A stretch of 64,000 bases of DNA from positions 3,596,001-3,660,000 of the forward strand of contig JAHWDD010000007.1 in assembly GCA_023897205.1 (NCBI GenBank), read 5' to 3'. The position numbers were made by a program, and so were the translations under genes. The notes under the pieces are model-generated. The model was not told the origin of the DNA, searched no databases, and saw only the letters and a list, made by a program, of their open reading frames with translations. Shown here piece after piece: positions 12,274-24,672 of this stretch. Every line of letters starts with the position of its first letter. Within the stretch, counting starts at the first letter, position 1. Source of the stretch: Exophiala sp. HKRS030. Lineage: Eukaryota; Ascomycota; Eurotiomycetes; Chaetothyriales; Herpotrichiellaceae.

Positions 12274-13107
12274 GATGTGATGGCTGTCGCTGATTAGATT
12301 GGTGTTTTTGTCGTCTAGATTAGATTTGTCGCGAGCCGTGAACGGGATTGTGAGGCGTTTCTGCTCAATATGGCGGAGCTCAAAGCTGATACGATCTTTG
12401 AGAATTGAATCTTTGATTTTCAGAATGTCAGACGTCTGAAATCTTTTATGCTGTGATTCTAAGAGAATTGGTCTACTCCGTATATGTATAAAGTCCAGAT
12501 CCTGCATACGTGGGTGGAAATCAAATCTGGAGATTTGCCGAGGCACAAATTAAAGTTCTCGTATTACAGCGCAGCACAATTTCTTTTAGACGCAGAACGA
12601 CTCGGTAGGGTTACGCACTAACGCCATAGCGCATTTATCCAGTCAAATCGCGTGCTCGAAGCTTTAACGACGACTTCCAGTAATCGAGGTGCTCCGTTCT
12701 TAAAAATTCACACGAAAAAAGTCTCTTCAGGATTTGTGTACTCAGCACTATGATGGTCGATGACTGGTAATGTCGCTCACGAGAAAGTCTTGATCCAAGG
12801 CCACGAACCTCAGACTTATCCAGGCCCAGGGGCATGACCATTCAGTACTAAGTACATCTTTGCTATTTGGCCAACTGTGGAAACAATGACGAAGACAAAA
12901 GAAGAGAGAAGATGGAGTTGCAACAACTGTGATTTGGATATACTGGCACTAGTTTGAGACCATTGTGGATTGCTCGTTCTATCCAAAGTGATTACGGGAT
13001 ATGAAGCTTATTTATAGGGATAGGGTACAGCGCAACCTTCTTCAACTAATGATCATCACTCGATGTGATACTGATAGAAATGAATTAGCGACAGACGGAT
13101 ATTACGC
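12274..13107. other. intergenic, no gene seen
   Basis: These 834 bases hold the thioesterase promoter and the 3' end of the permease gene. No supported frame or RNA gene. Confidence 0.5.
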
Positions 13108-14885
13108 TTATATGGCTGAGACTTCTGGCTGTACATTCTTCGTAGATTTGCCCACGTTGGTCTCAGACGCCACGGTGCCATCTGAGCCTTTGGCCTGAAT
13201 GTCCAATTCTGTAGCGTCCAAAGTCTGAAATTGAACGTTAGGTCCAGTGAAGACCTTCCGACCTTGGGTGAACCACATTATGGAGATGAATAAAATTGTT
13301 CCGACTATGACAACGCTCACATAGTTCATCGATTGGACCGTGACCGGTAAGAATATGGGAAAGCAGAAAAGCACACTGTAAAGTGCTATCCAGGCGCATG
13401 CGTAAAGGTTGACAAAAGTACCAAAGATACGGCCAAGGTTGAAAGCTCGTTCTGGAACAACTAGGTCACGACCCTGGACTAAGGCAACGCCTTGAGGGAT
13501 GACATAGCTGATGTTGAGGGCAAGGACTGAGGTCGCTACAAATGTATTGAAAGCTGCTGTACTTCCGATGTAGATAAGGCCGTACAGTATGCAGAAGACT
13601 GTCGCAAAAATCGTTGCATTGACAGGAGTCTTCAGCGTCGCATGCGTTTTGGCAAACCAACGTGGAGAGGGCATTCCGTTGTCTCGACCAAATGCCCAGA
13701 TAAGCCGGCCTGTGGTGACGAGCAGACCGATCTGAGCCCCAAAGTATATAAATAGAATCAAGGCAGTGAAGACGGCAGCTGCGGACCTGTTGCTTGTCGC
13801 TTGGAAGTATACCTCGGTGATTGGAAACGATGAGGCAGCCAAAGCGTCGTAATCGTTCACGCTGAAAAGCATGGCGAGTGTGAAGGGGATGACGGTCGAA
13901 ATCCCAATGACCATAGTAAGCCACATAGCTCGAGGAATTGTCCTGCCTGGATTGTGCACTTCTTCGCTCAGATGTGTGGCAGAGTCGGTGCAGGAAAATC
14001 CCCACATAGATTGGCCTACGGCAAGCATGAACGCCGTGCCATCGCCCCAACCGGTAAGGTTACTCCAGTCTACGAAGACCTTCTTTGCACTCTGCTTGGT
14101 ATCACTGGTGGCAAGCATTGTGATGACCGAGGCTGCGAAGCCAACGAGCGAACACCAGAAAAACATGCTCTCAAGCATTGGTATCAACCTTGGAAGCAAG
14201 CAGACGATAGCGCAGCAGAGAAGCATGATCCCAGTGTATATCAACCAAGTCTGCCACTGCGTCGCCACATAATCTTCGTGATACAGCTGAGCCAATGAAA
14301 CGCATAACTGGGCGCAGAAGATAGTTGCACTCGCAGTCATGAACAACCAAGCAAAGACGCTCAGCCAGCCAGTAAAATAAGCAATCACAGCTCGGTGTCG
14401 AGCAGGCGAGACCATGAATGCGAAGTGATATTGTCCGCCGCTCGAAGGGAAGGCTGAAGCCAACTCCGCCAAACCGAGTGTGATGAATGAAGCCGACATG
14501 CATGCAACGATGGGTGCCCAAAATGTTCCTGGACCGGCCCCGGCATAGAGAGGAGTGATGAAAGTAGCTGTACATGATCACCGCGTTAGACGGTTCCGGA
14601 TAGTGAGTCTTGCAGTCATGAATTGACGGAACATGATTCTTGGATGGTCTTCGACATCCTTCAACTCTGCTCTCGGTAGGGAGTCATACCTGCATATCCC
14701 ACCCATGAATTTGTGATTGCAAAGGCGAGGCCGATGATTGAGAGCGACGAAAACTGACGCGGTAATTCCCCGATATGCCCTTGAGATCGGAGTTGGATTT
14801 CATCGGCAGAGAGTTTGTTTAGATCCTCATCGTGAGCCGCCGGCGGAAAACCGGCTGGAGCAGTGGGCTCGCTGGTGGTGGCCAT
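13108..14885 (-). CDS. APC-family permease, choline/GABA transporter type
   Basis: Exons 14690-14885 and 13108-14567 are joined by a 122-base intron (GTATGA...ACAG), giving 551 residues with about 12 hydrophobic segments. The start at 14885 has the context AACATGG; the upstream extension has only a TTG. The N-terminal RQFSSLSIIGLAFAITNSW and the following Gly/Pro-rich helix are typical of the yeast HNM1/UGA4 subfamily. The middle contains CTDSATHLSEEVHNPGRTIP, the conserved loop of that group. Such proteins import choline, GABA or related amines. The gene lies head to head with an amine oxidase across 580 bp and next but one to a Zn2Cys6 factor, which suggests that its substrate is an amine catabolised by the neighbour. 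Confidence 0.92.
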
Positions 14886-15465
14886 GTTTTTCGGACAATT
14901 GGACGTCAACCTCTCGGACGAAGCATAGACAACTGTAGAAGGATGAAGAAGGTAGAGATAGAGAAAGAGCAGACAGGCGAAGCCATTCCTGATATTAAAC
15001 TATCCAGCCCCGAAACGCGGTCCATGGTAGAGTCGGCCTCAGGGTGAACGCTGGACACGCGGTGGAAGCATTGTGACAGTGTCGACTAACAGTCGTGATA
15101 AGGCCAAAGCTCCTCGGGAGAGAACGAGGCTAGTTTTTCCGTTTATGGATGTTGTAGCCTTGCTCTCTACCAGCCCACCGGTGCCGCAAGCCACCACTGC
15201 CATCCCCACAATTTCCGTTGCTTCAGATGGGCCCTTCTAGCTTGTTGTAACAAGTGGACCAATTGTGTCTTGAAGGTCGAGAAGTTAATCTGGTGCTCGT
15301 GGCGCGATTGTTGTTGAGGCCCGAACGGCCCACATATCCAAGCATTGGTGCCATTGTAGAATTTTGGACACAATATCATATAAGCCGTCCAAATGCCTAG
15401 ACCTTTCAAAATTCGGGACTGTTCCACGATACCTCTGCTGTTTTCGTTTGAGAGGATTGTACATC
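14886..15465. promoter_or_regulatory. shared divergent promoter, permease / amine oxidase
   Basis: The two start codons face outward across 580 bp, so both genes probably share control elements. A CACCGGTG palindrome at 15177-15184 contains overlapping CCG/CGG half-sites of the kind Zn2Cys6 factors bind. This is suggestive only, since such words are common. Confidence 0.4.
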
Positions 15466-17162
15466 ATGGACACCAGCGAAGGATTACATATCGATGAGCA
15501 AGCGGGTCTCACAGAAGGAGTACCCTGTGAAGGAGTCATTGTACCGGCAACCCTAGAGTCCAGTCCAAGCACCCACTACGATGCAATTGTCCTTGGAGCG
15601 GGATATGCTGGCCTCATAGCGGCTAGAGACTTAGCAACTCGAGGTATGTGACCATCATTGGAATTTGTTTTGTGGCAATGTCCTTACTCCCTGGTCATCA
15701 GGCCACAAAGTTCTCTTGCTAGAGGCGAGAGACCGAATTGGGGGGCGCACATATACGTCGGTCATCGAAGGATATCCGTATGAAATGGGCGGCACATGGA
15801 TGCATTGGGGCCAACCACACGTTTGGACAGAACTTTCCAGATACGGCCTGATAGACCAGCTTGAGGATTCGGCAGAAGCCCTTCCAGGCGTTGAGCACAC
15901 CATTTCCTACTACTTTGACCATGGAAAGAGGAATTTATCTGTCGCAGAAGATGTGAGTGAACCCGCTATGCCGCGTCTTACAAGACCATGAGCTGATGGA
16001 ATTCTTCTGCCTCTCAGGCCCAAAATCTGAAGACTGCTCTGACAGCCTTCTGTGATGTCGACGGGCAACAGGGTAGGACAGTCCTACCAATGCCCCACAA
16101 ACCCTTCTTAGAGGCCGAAGAATACGCCAAGTGGGATCAAGTGTCGGCTGCTCAACGCTATGAACAGATCAAAGATCAGCTCACTCCAGATCAGCAAAGT
16201 CTTTTGCTGTCAACCATTGTCACTGCTTCAGGAGCTCCTGCAGATGGCGTAGCATTCACCGAGATTCTTCGATGGTGGGCTCTTGCGGGCTTCAACTCGC
16301 AGGCGTACATGGACTATGTCATCAAGTGGAAGCTGAAGTGTGGCCAGACCCAGCTCGCTTTGCGAATCTTCAGGGATGCGCTTTCGTCTGGAAATCTCTC
16401 TTACCGATTCTCGACCCCAGTACAACGAATTGAGCAATCTCGGCAGGAAGTCGTAGTTACCACGAGGAACGGATCCCGCCATACCGGGAGATACCTCGTC
16501 TGCACTGTCCCTTTGAATACCCTCAACGACATCACCTTCAATCCTCCGCTGTCTCGAAGTAAAGTGCTGGCTGCTTCTAAAGGACAAGTCAACCTCTGTG
16601 TGAAGGCCCACGCTGAGGTTGCCGGGAAAGAGTTTCGGTCGTGGTGGGGAATTGCCTACAACAGCAAACCAGGTATCATGGCCGGTGCTTTTGGAGATGG
16701 CATGACGCCGGCCGGGAATACACATCTCGTGTCTTTCTCGCTCAACGATGCCTACCAGGGTGCTGCGGACCACGGTTTTGCACAGATCAAGGCTGCGTAC
16801 GAGAAATTCAAGCCCCTGAATATTAAGCGTCTGGTAAGTCAATTTTCCTTTTTATTTTCAGATTCTGTTCTTCATGCTGCAAATCCTTGTTTGAGAATAT
16901 AGATTGACGGCCAGCCGGTCTCTAGCTCTACCATCCGTGGGCATCAGATCCATATGCCAAGGGGACTTGGGCCATGTATGCTCCTGGATTCGCGACTCGA
17001 TTCAAACGGGATCTGCAAGCCTCTCAAGGGAGGATTCACTTTGCAAGCGCGGACTGGGCCGATGGGTGGCATGGCTTCATTGATGGTGCTATCGAGCAAG
17101 GGATGCGCGCCGGGTCGAGAATATACACAGAGCTTCAAAAGATCCCACCGGCGAGGCTTTGA
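15466..17162 (+). CDS. FAD-dependent amine oxidase (monoamine-oxidase family)
   Basis: Exons 15466-15643, 15702-15952, 16018-16833 and 16926-17162 give 493 residues. The FAD-binding GAGYAG is at residues 44-49, followed by LLLEARDRIGGRTY, the two N-terminal signatures of flavin amine oxidases. The C-terminal FAD/substrate region reads ASDPYAKGTWAMYAPGF and HFASADWADGWHGFIDGAIE. The last intron (16834-16925) was placed so that the W-x-SDPY-x-KGTW motif follows in frame. No peroxisomal C-terminal SKL is seen; the protein ends PPARL, so location is probably cytosolic. The usual reaction is oxidative deamination of a primary or secondary amine to aldehyde, ammonia and H2O2. The divergent permease and the convergent regulator suggest one amine-utilisation unit. 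Confidence 0.92.
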
Positions 17163-17815
17163 GGATCGGATACTTTCCATCGCCTTAGGCCCTACTTGGA
17201 AAACATAACAATCATCCACGAAAATTGAGCTGTGGCAGTGCCCGAGAATTTGAGTGACTAGGGTGGTTGGACATGCTTCCAGGCTTTGTCCAGGGAATTG
17301 TTGTGATAGAAGCGGAAAACACGTGCCAGAGAGCTCTGAGTCTTCCGTAGCAGCCCACAAACACAGTTACCCTGTCAGGCGCCGCTGCTGGCTCGACAAA
17401 AATTCCTTTGAACCTTTTCTGCAAGCTTCGTGTGGGCAACAGCTGCTTCAGATCCAAAAACCTGGCCAGGTGCAGTGAGAATATATGCTTCTCGAAATGG
17501 TCCCAAGAAGACCACATCTGCGTATAATAGCAGTAGTATCAACTTCGTCGACCCGGTTTGATGTAGCTATAGTGTTAATACGTTTCTCGCGCCACTGAAA
17601 TATTCCATAAATCTCTTGGGATTCTTGCTTCATGGCCTCATACGAATGTTCCTGACCTGGAATCCACAGGGGAGCCAACTGGCTAGATTGTGTGATTCGC
17701 AAGATCGCCAGCACCAACAGGATCACCAAAGTGTGAGAATGGCAACAGATTCATATCCTTCCCAACAAGGACAAATTCGACCAAATTCCCCAATGTTGAT
17801 TGTCTTGGGTCCGGA
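17163..17815. other. convergent 3' intergenic
   Basis: These 653 bases lie between the stop codons of the amine oxidase and the Zn2Cys6 gene. No supported gene. Confidence 0.5.
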
Positions 17816-20166
17816 TCACCCATACACAGTCTCGAGTCTGGATTCTGTCATGACATCCAGCCAATGTACACTGAGTGGTTGCTTTTGTTCTATTGTCTCG
17901 GCCTCGGAGAGTGAGTCAATCCTAGACCAAACCAACTCGAGCAGCTGTGTCACACGTTGAAAAGAGGCGAGTCCGCTAACTTTCGCGTTGGAGTGGGCTC
18001 GACTCTGTACAGCCTTGCGCAACTTCCCCACGTTTGCACGGCTCATTGAGCTCCGTACCAATAACTCAACCAGATCTTGACTTTGGTTGTCCTGTTCCGG
18101 CAGGCTACACAAGACGCTTCCGGAAATAATCATGGCAATCGTGTGTGTGAGGCTCAATCCGATCTGCTCGGGAATTTCGTCTAGAAAAGCTATAACACTT
18201 GTTGCCATGTTGAATAGGATATAATTTGGTGCCATTTCGGCACCCTGTGACAGCATTTGCTGGACGGAACGATCGCGCCAGACAGAGGGTGATGTGCCAT
18301 CGCGAAAAACCTGTTCTGAGTTCGACACCATTTGCTTCGACAGCAGCTCCGGGAAAGACCTGTAGAGTTCCAATAGAGAGGCCAGTCGATATGAATGGGC
18401 GAAATTTCTCAAATGAGCCAGGGACGCCACTGGATCTCCGGTGTCGCTTGTCTTGGAGCTCGGAGGCAATTTGTATTCCAGAAGCAGTCTTTCAACTTCC
18501 GAAGCAGCTGCTACGATCGTCCCTTGCACGGCTTCAAGGTCCGAGATCCAACCCATGACAGTAGTCTTTGTTAACAGCCGCTTTTGGCGAACCAAGATGC
18601 CAACTTGAGCCAGGTACACGAATATTGGAGTGCTCAGACCAGTCCAAGGATGCAGATGTATCACGTCGAGATTTGATTCATCACAAAAGCATCTCAGATA
18701 ATCCACCGTATTAAGCGGCTGGTCGACCACAAAAGCCAACAAAGACTCCCAGTACGCTAAGGCGCCAATGACGAAGCTTTTCTCAGGGTCCTGCATTGCA
18801 GCGGTCGAGGTCCAGGGGTCGGTCTCAGGTGCGGCGTCGGCGTCGTCTTCAACTAAGACGGCCAAGGCTTGCCATTCCGCTAGAAGTTTACGTGCTCCTA
18901 GAAGATGTGGGATGCCCAGATCGCAGGGGTCAAGCCATGACTGCATGCTCTTCAATTAGAATGGGTCCCGTGGTGTGGAAGAGAGCCCCAGTAGCTTACA
19001 CCACTGGCGGCAGTTCTATACTTTTGAAGGGACGCCCGATAGCGAGCTGTAGAGACTCACCGAGGATATGCCCAGCATAATGGAAGCCATGATGGCTTGC
19101 TTGACATGATGGATAGACTGGCGCGCTGAGGTGGGAGAGCGTTTGTCTTGAGTTGAAACGCCATAGCCGGTGATATCAGCCAATATGTCCGATAAGTGGC
19201 CTACCGCCACGGAGTGGTGCTGCACAGCATGGGCTAGAACGGTTGGATGAAACGGGAAGAGAGCCCTAGCCGACATGCTCATAACGCAATTCATGATGAG
19301 TGGGGATTCGACTGCCCATTGTGCGATGATGTGTCGAAAAGGGTTCGTAGGAGAGTCGAATGCGGAATTGAGGCGACATAGGCCGTTGAAATAAAAGCTT
19401 AGCAGAGTCGAACGACTCGTGTTACACGGTTGAGAAGTAAATGGATCCAATGGAGAGATAGTTGTTGCTATCTGACTTTGACGAGGAGATTCACCATCGG
19501 CCGCACAGTGTGGTTCTGGCTCTAGCAGAATTTGAAATGATTCAGTCGTCTCTGAAGCAGACAGCGTCGTGTCGGAGATGGAGAAGTTTGTCCTATGAGC
19601 TTTCTTACGTATGGATTGTCGCAAGTGCCGGTCGACGAGATCAATTTGACGCCCGTTGTCATTCTCGGATGCGTTCGATGAAGCCCGATATGGCGGTGAT
19701 TCCGCATCTTGGGCAGGCGATACAGGCTTTCCCGGTGCATTTGCTGCAGATGGTGTGCTGTCGAAGTTACCAGCAGCTACTGTCCTCTCAGACAATTCGC
19801 TTGCTTCCGTAGTGCCAGGCGCGGACAGCCCATTAGGAGTCTTGTGAAATCGTGGCGGATGACTTTCCGAGGTAGGAAGATCATATACCTCGTACTTTGT
19901 TGACCATCGGAGTTGGGACTGATAACCAGGACATTGCAGATGGCGCCTCTGGCATTGTATGCAATTGGGTTTCGTCTCGTCGCACTTGAGTCGCTGAGCA
20001 TACTGTCAGCCCAGTGCACACGCATCGGAAACCAGACATACCTTCCGCTTGCAGCGCATACAGCCATCTTTGACACTTGATATCAGCACGACCTAGAGGA
20101 TCGATCGACAAGGGTTGGGGACGGACCTTTAGACCTCGAAAAGACCCTCTTGCTGCTATTTTCCAT
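17816..20166 (-). CDS. Zn2Cys6 transcription factor with fungal-specific domain
   Basis: Four exons (20127-20166, 20042-20067, 19061-19993, 17816-18940) give 707 residues. The zinc cluster is complete and canonical: Cys16, 19, 26, 33, 36 and 43 (CX2CX6CX6CX2CX6C), spread over the first three exons. A polar Ser/Pro linker follows. A large helical domain begins near FYFNGLCRLNSAFDSPTNPF, typical of the Fungal_trans_2 (acr-2-like) group. The first intron uses GTCCGT as donor and is the least certain junction; the others are GTATGT and GTGAGT. It should be a nuclear DNA-binding regulator. Its position next to the permease/amine oxidase pair makes those genes its likely targets. That is inference from context. 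Confidence 0.87.
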
Positions 20167-20701
20167 GCCCAAACGTCCATGCCACTTACTTTAGCGTCTT
20201 CGCAACGCGAAACTCCCAGGGGCTCCAAATTTTAAAATTCAACTTCGATGATTCGGTTGTGCGAAAGCGCAACTCCGAAATGAGGTTCTGGATAAGGGGC
20301 ACCAGGGTACCCTGAAAAAGACCTCATCTAGCCTACGAGTTGAGTATGGTTCAATCACTGGTGATTGAATGATTCTTTGCGAAGCGGTCTACCGAGATCG
20401 CCGTTTCGTCAATTATCCCAGTCACCTCGATTCTCACCATACATTACTACTCGTTTGCAGGCCGCCTACGGAGTGCCTGCTCGCACCAATGCAGGTCCGG
20501 AACAGACTGGCGACTAACTAGTTGTACATGGTTGTGACCCCCTTGATACTGGGTCAGGGAAGAAGAAGCTTACTTGACCACGCTGAGTGCTCCGACTATT
20601 ACTTGTCGTCCATCCCACGAGCTTGAGGCTCTCTCAATATCTGCCAAAGTCAAACCCTACTCATCAGAAGTCAGAGTTGTCCGGAGCCTTTGAAGTGGAT
20701 C
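20167..20701. other. divergent intergenic
   Basis: These 535 bases lie between the start of the Zn2Cys6 gene and the start of the acyltransferase gene, and serve as promoter DNA for both. No ORF or RNA gene seen. Confidence 0.5.
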
Positions 20702-22149
20702 ATGATTAACTTGCGAGCCATGGCTGAGAGCATTCCATTGATGCTTCAGGACGACGACGATCATGATGGGTCTGGACGAATTCTCTCTTTGGCCAAGGCT
20801 CGGACACGCTTTCAACGCTTGAGACAATACGCAGTCGCCGTTGCTCCAACTGTGAGGGTTGCTCTACCGAATTACTGCAATCCAAGTCAAATCTCATCGG
20901 CCGGCAATAGTCCATCTGCATATCTCGACGCTTTACGTGGGTACGCCGCCTTCATCGTTTACATTTACCACATGTACTATGTACCTGCCGCAATCACTTG
21001 GCGGCGGTATCCCTTCGTCAGCACCCTTTTCAGCGGCCCCGGAATGGTCGCCGTCTTTTATGTTATATCCGGCTACGCCCTTGGCTACAGCATGTTGCTC
21101 AATATGCACCGAAAAGATCCGGCTAGAATGTTGAACAGTCTAGCATCTTCGACTTTCAGGAGATATTTACGTTTATACGGAAGCAGCGTTGTCGGACTTT
21201 TCATCGCTTTTGTTTTGGTCCGCTTGCATCTATACAATGGTGTATATGGAGTTGAAATATACCAAAAGACCATCTGGAAACAATTTGCCCACTGGTTCGT
21301 CGATGCCTTTAGGTTCTGCAATCCATTTGCGCGGGACATTACAGATATTAAAGGCACCAATCCTCTCTCCTCAAATTACCTTCCACAAATGTGGACTATA
21401 CCGGTCGAATATCGTGGGAGTGTCTTCCTCTTTGCATTTTGCACAGGCATTTGCAAACTCACCCTCGCATGCGTATGGTATCTATGTGGATCGTCATTTT
21501 TCTGGCTCATTGCTGGGAAGCTGTCTACATCGCCGAATTCATCAGTGGCCTTTTCATTGCTCAATTATCCATCTATCGAAACCCTGAGCGTGTCACTGGC
21601 GCATCTCCCTTGCCGGCCATAAGCAGTGAAAAGCCTCAACCTCGTCAGACAAGATTATCCAAGATCTTGCATAGCGTGCTTCTTGTCGCATCTTTGATTC
21701 TCCTGGGAGAGATTGACGAGGGTCAGGCCGATCTTCTTATATTTGGTCGCTTCCCATGGCGATATATCAACACAGTCATCCCATTCTGGTGGCAAGGAAC
21801 AACAAGAGGCCTTTTTTGGCTTGCGTGGGGAAGCTTTGGCCTCGTGTACGCCTTTGAATTCTACCCAACTCTCCGACGACCTCTTGCCTGGAAATTTTCA
21901 AGATACATGGGCGACATCTCATTTGGTCTGTACGCCATGCATGTACCTGTTGGCATGGGCATCAAATTACAATATCTTGATCCGTGGCAAAAGAGGCACC
22001 TGGGCGAATCCAATTGGGCCATCATCTTCATTGCAATCATCACAACATGCCTCGTGGTCACCGCAGCAGATTATTTTACCAAACTAGACCGGATAGTGGT
22101 TCGACAAACGAAGCGAGTGCAGGACATTTTTTTTCACAAATGGAACTAA
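20702..22149 (+). CDS. acyltransferase-3 family membrane protein, with one apparent frameshift
   Basis: The first frame, from ATG 20702 (alternative ATG 20720 in a better context), shows YLDALRGYAAFIVYIYHMYY, the start of the acyltransferase-3 domain, then GPGMVAVFYVISGYALGY and PQMWTIPVEYRGSV. At the CCC at 21462-21464 the coding frame moves. The second frame continues with RMRMVSMWIVIFLAHCW and later GDISFGLYAMHVPVGMGI to the stop at 22149. Restoring one base gives 482 residues with about ten membrane helices and no loss of conserved sequence. Proteins of this family move acyl groups onto sugars, peptides or lipids. The substrate is unknown. There is no GT-AG intron that could bridge the frames. 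I regard the break as a missing C in the sequence. Confidence 0.88.
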
Positions 22150-23267
22150 AGTTTTGGAAAAAGAGAAAGAACATTTCCTGAGGTAGACTCTCGACGTCTG
22201 AACTGTCCTATTCTTCGTTTCCTGCAGTGTGCAGTAGAACGAATTCTTTCTGGTCAATCTCAATTTGCTTCCTACACAAGATTTAGCAAGCGTTTCGCAG
22301 CTCAATTTGACATGATATTATCTGGATATTGCCGTAAAAGCATGCCAGTTTCACAAGCACCCTACTATGTGGTAAATGCGACCTACGGCTTTTGTTCGAC
22401 GACGCTTCGAGTCAAAACTTCGAGCATCAGCTCGCCAAAAATGAAACTCGCCAAATGAGACAATGATCCTGCGGGATTTTCCTCAGCAAGTCCCTGGCTA
22501 GGTACTTTATGACGAAGATATCTCGAAACGGTTTGTGCAGGGATGTTTTGGTCAACGACTGCAACATCATGAGAAGTGAAGTACAGGACCGGTTTGGTTT
22601 CTGTTATACCGAGCAAAACTCTGAACTGGCTTCGTGGTAAGCATGGGCCTTCTGGCAGCATGGATCTTGTTGCAAATGTCATGGATATGAACGGACGACT
22701 ACACCTGTGCTATGCAACAAGCGGCGCTTGAATCAAGACAGTTCGCATATATATCAAAAGGAACAACCGGAAGACATTCAACTTGTCCTGCACAAGCAAC
22801 CTGCACCGTCACCAACAACCTGTCAGGCCGCGTACTTGCTCCTCGTTAGGTGCCTATGTTGGCCAGATATAGAGTCACAGGTTGGCTTGATACGTCGAGG
22901 ACAAGGCGACATCTCAATCATAATACGCATTAGAACTTCCAGCAGTATTTGCGGCGTCTGCAAAGACTCATTGCAGTCAAACCTCAACTTAGGCTGGAGG
23001 AAGGAGAAAGAGGTCAAAACCAGACACACTCTACCAAACTCATTCAAAGAAAGAACAACTACTACAACTGATGAAGCCCTCAAGTCCAGAACACAGTTAT
23101 ACACTCCGATGTTGCGGGCTAACTGTAGCCTGCCATCAAAGACATGTACGAACACCATAGCATCATAGATATATTTTCCTTTGTTCGCAGTGTAATAGAT
23201 AATACATAATTGTCAACCTTGTTTCTCCCTCTCGTTTCCTCTCTCCCATAACGTCCCCGTTTCGACT
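22150..23267. other. intergenic, one doubtful ORF
   Basis: Downstream of the acyltransferase. Apart from the 99-codon frame at 22383-22682, no supported gene. A longer plus-strand frame around 22,710-23,170 lacks domain features and was rejected. Confidence 0.45.
22383..22682 (-). CDS. doubtful hypothetical protein (99 aa)
   Basis: An ATG at 22682 opens an uninterrupted frame starting MTFATRSMLPEGPCLPRSQF. It has mixed codon use and ordinary amino-acid composition, with several hydrophobic strands. I do not recognise the family and see no neighbouring exon. It could be a small gene or an exon of a lost gene. Confidence 0.28.
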   Translation of the reverse strand: MTFATRSMLPEGPCLPRSQFRVLLGITETKPVLYFTSHDVAVVDQNIPAQTVSRYLRHKVPSQGLAEENPAGSLSHLASFIFGELMLEVLTRSVVEQKP

Positions 23268-24672
23268 TGATACATGATACATGACACATGACACATGACA
23301 CATGACCCATGAACCATGACTCTCCGGCACCCATGAACGATGAAACACAAAACACAACCGCATGAACACCAACACCAACACCAACGGTGAAACACCTTGT
23401 TCTAAACACATAACACAAGTCCATACCCAACGCCTCCTCCAAACGCTGACCGTCTCATGCATCGACTTACACACTCACGCACTCACGCACTCACCCCCTC
23501 CCTCCTACCTGTCTACAGTACCTCCCTCCCTCCTGTCTCCCTACCTCCCTCCCTCCCTCCCATCTACCCACTGCCGACGACGTAGGACAGTTAAGTAAGC
23601 AAGCGCAAAAAGACCAACGGCTGTTACTTAGCTAAGGTACTTAGCTACTTAGCTACTTAGCTACTTGAATAATTGTTAATTAATTAATCGGTTGATTCGT
23701 TAGTTATAACATATCTTGCTCGCCCACCCCTTCCTCTTTCCCTGTCCCCATTTCCACGGTTCCGTTTCCGTTTCCCTTTTCCCTATCCCCTATCACCTAT
23801 CACCTATCGCCTATCGCCCCCTGAAGCCCCTCCATGGCGACGCCGCCGGCTGGTCAAGGATTCCGAGACTGATTGAGACGGTGAGAGTATAATGAAAACG
23901 CGAGGTTTCGATCACGTTCAGAGGGGTGCTCTATGTTTGTATGTATGTATGTATGTATGTAAATAACGGCTGCACCGTCTGACACGGTCATAGTGTCATA
24001 GTGTCAGAGTGTGCACTTCGTGTGTCCTCGGTCTTGACTCCTTCAGCTGATCCGCATGGGCCTGATGCGTGGGCACTGGGCACGGCACTGGGCATAAGTG
24101 AACAAGTGAACAAGTGAGCATGAAGAAGTGGAGTCGACGGTGTCGGATAGATCATGTCATATCATATCAGATCAGATCAGATCAAACCATATCATCTCAT
24201 AAGGATAATCAGTGTATGACTGTAGATGCAGAGCACGGCGCCGCTTCTGCGCAACCGCCCCTCATGTCGTTGCGGCCACAGGTTGTAATCTGTTCCATTC
24301 TTCCCTGACATCGTTTCCGCTGTCGTTTGCTGAGAGTCAGCAAGATGTCAGGTATGGTCGGCATGTGGTCAATCGTCATGGTAATGGTTGTGGCCATGTT
24401 GCTTGATTAGATATCAGATGTCAGATGTCAGATATCAGATATCTAATCTGAGTGGGGAAGGGGAATGTGATAAACGAGTAAGAAGATGACTGACAGACAA
24501 ATGAGAGACGAGAGACGAGGATGGTGCGGGAGAGAAATCGGGTTGAGATGAACAGATATCATGTACCAGGGTATGTAGGAACCCAGGAGGTCGAGGTAGC
24601 AGAAGTCAGCAGAGTAAAGGAAAGTAAGTATAGAATGTGGGCAGGCAAGCAGACAGGTTAGACAGGTTAGAC
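23268..24672. repeat. microsatellite-rich tract
   Basis: At least nine unrelated short tandem repeats lie within 1.4 kb: ACATGAC-type heptamers (23,268-23,320), ACCAAC (about 23,365-23,392), CTCCCTCC runs (23,497-23,565), CTACTTAG octamers (23,623-23,666), CCTATCAC/CCTATCGC (23,783-23,820), TGTA/GTAT (23,936-23,961), GAACAAGT (24,098-24,120), CAGAT/CATAT (24,155-24,190), GATATCAGATGTC (24,408-24,447) and GACAGGTTA (24,652-24,672). No gene overlaps it. Confidence 0.85.

Noticed and set aside
12274..12546. N-terminal extension of the thioesterase
   Set aside because: The frame is open but reaches only a GTG, and the extra residues have no counterpart in PaaI-type proteins.
22707..23168. 153-codon plus-strand frame
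   Set aside because: Composition is irregular, there is no family similarity I recognise, and it runs into the microsatellite tract.
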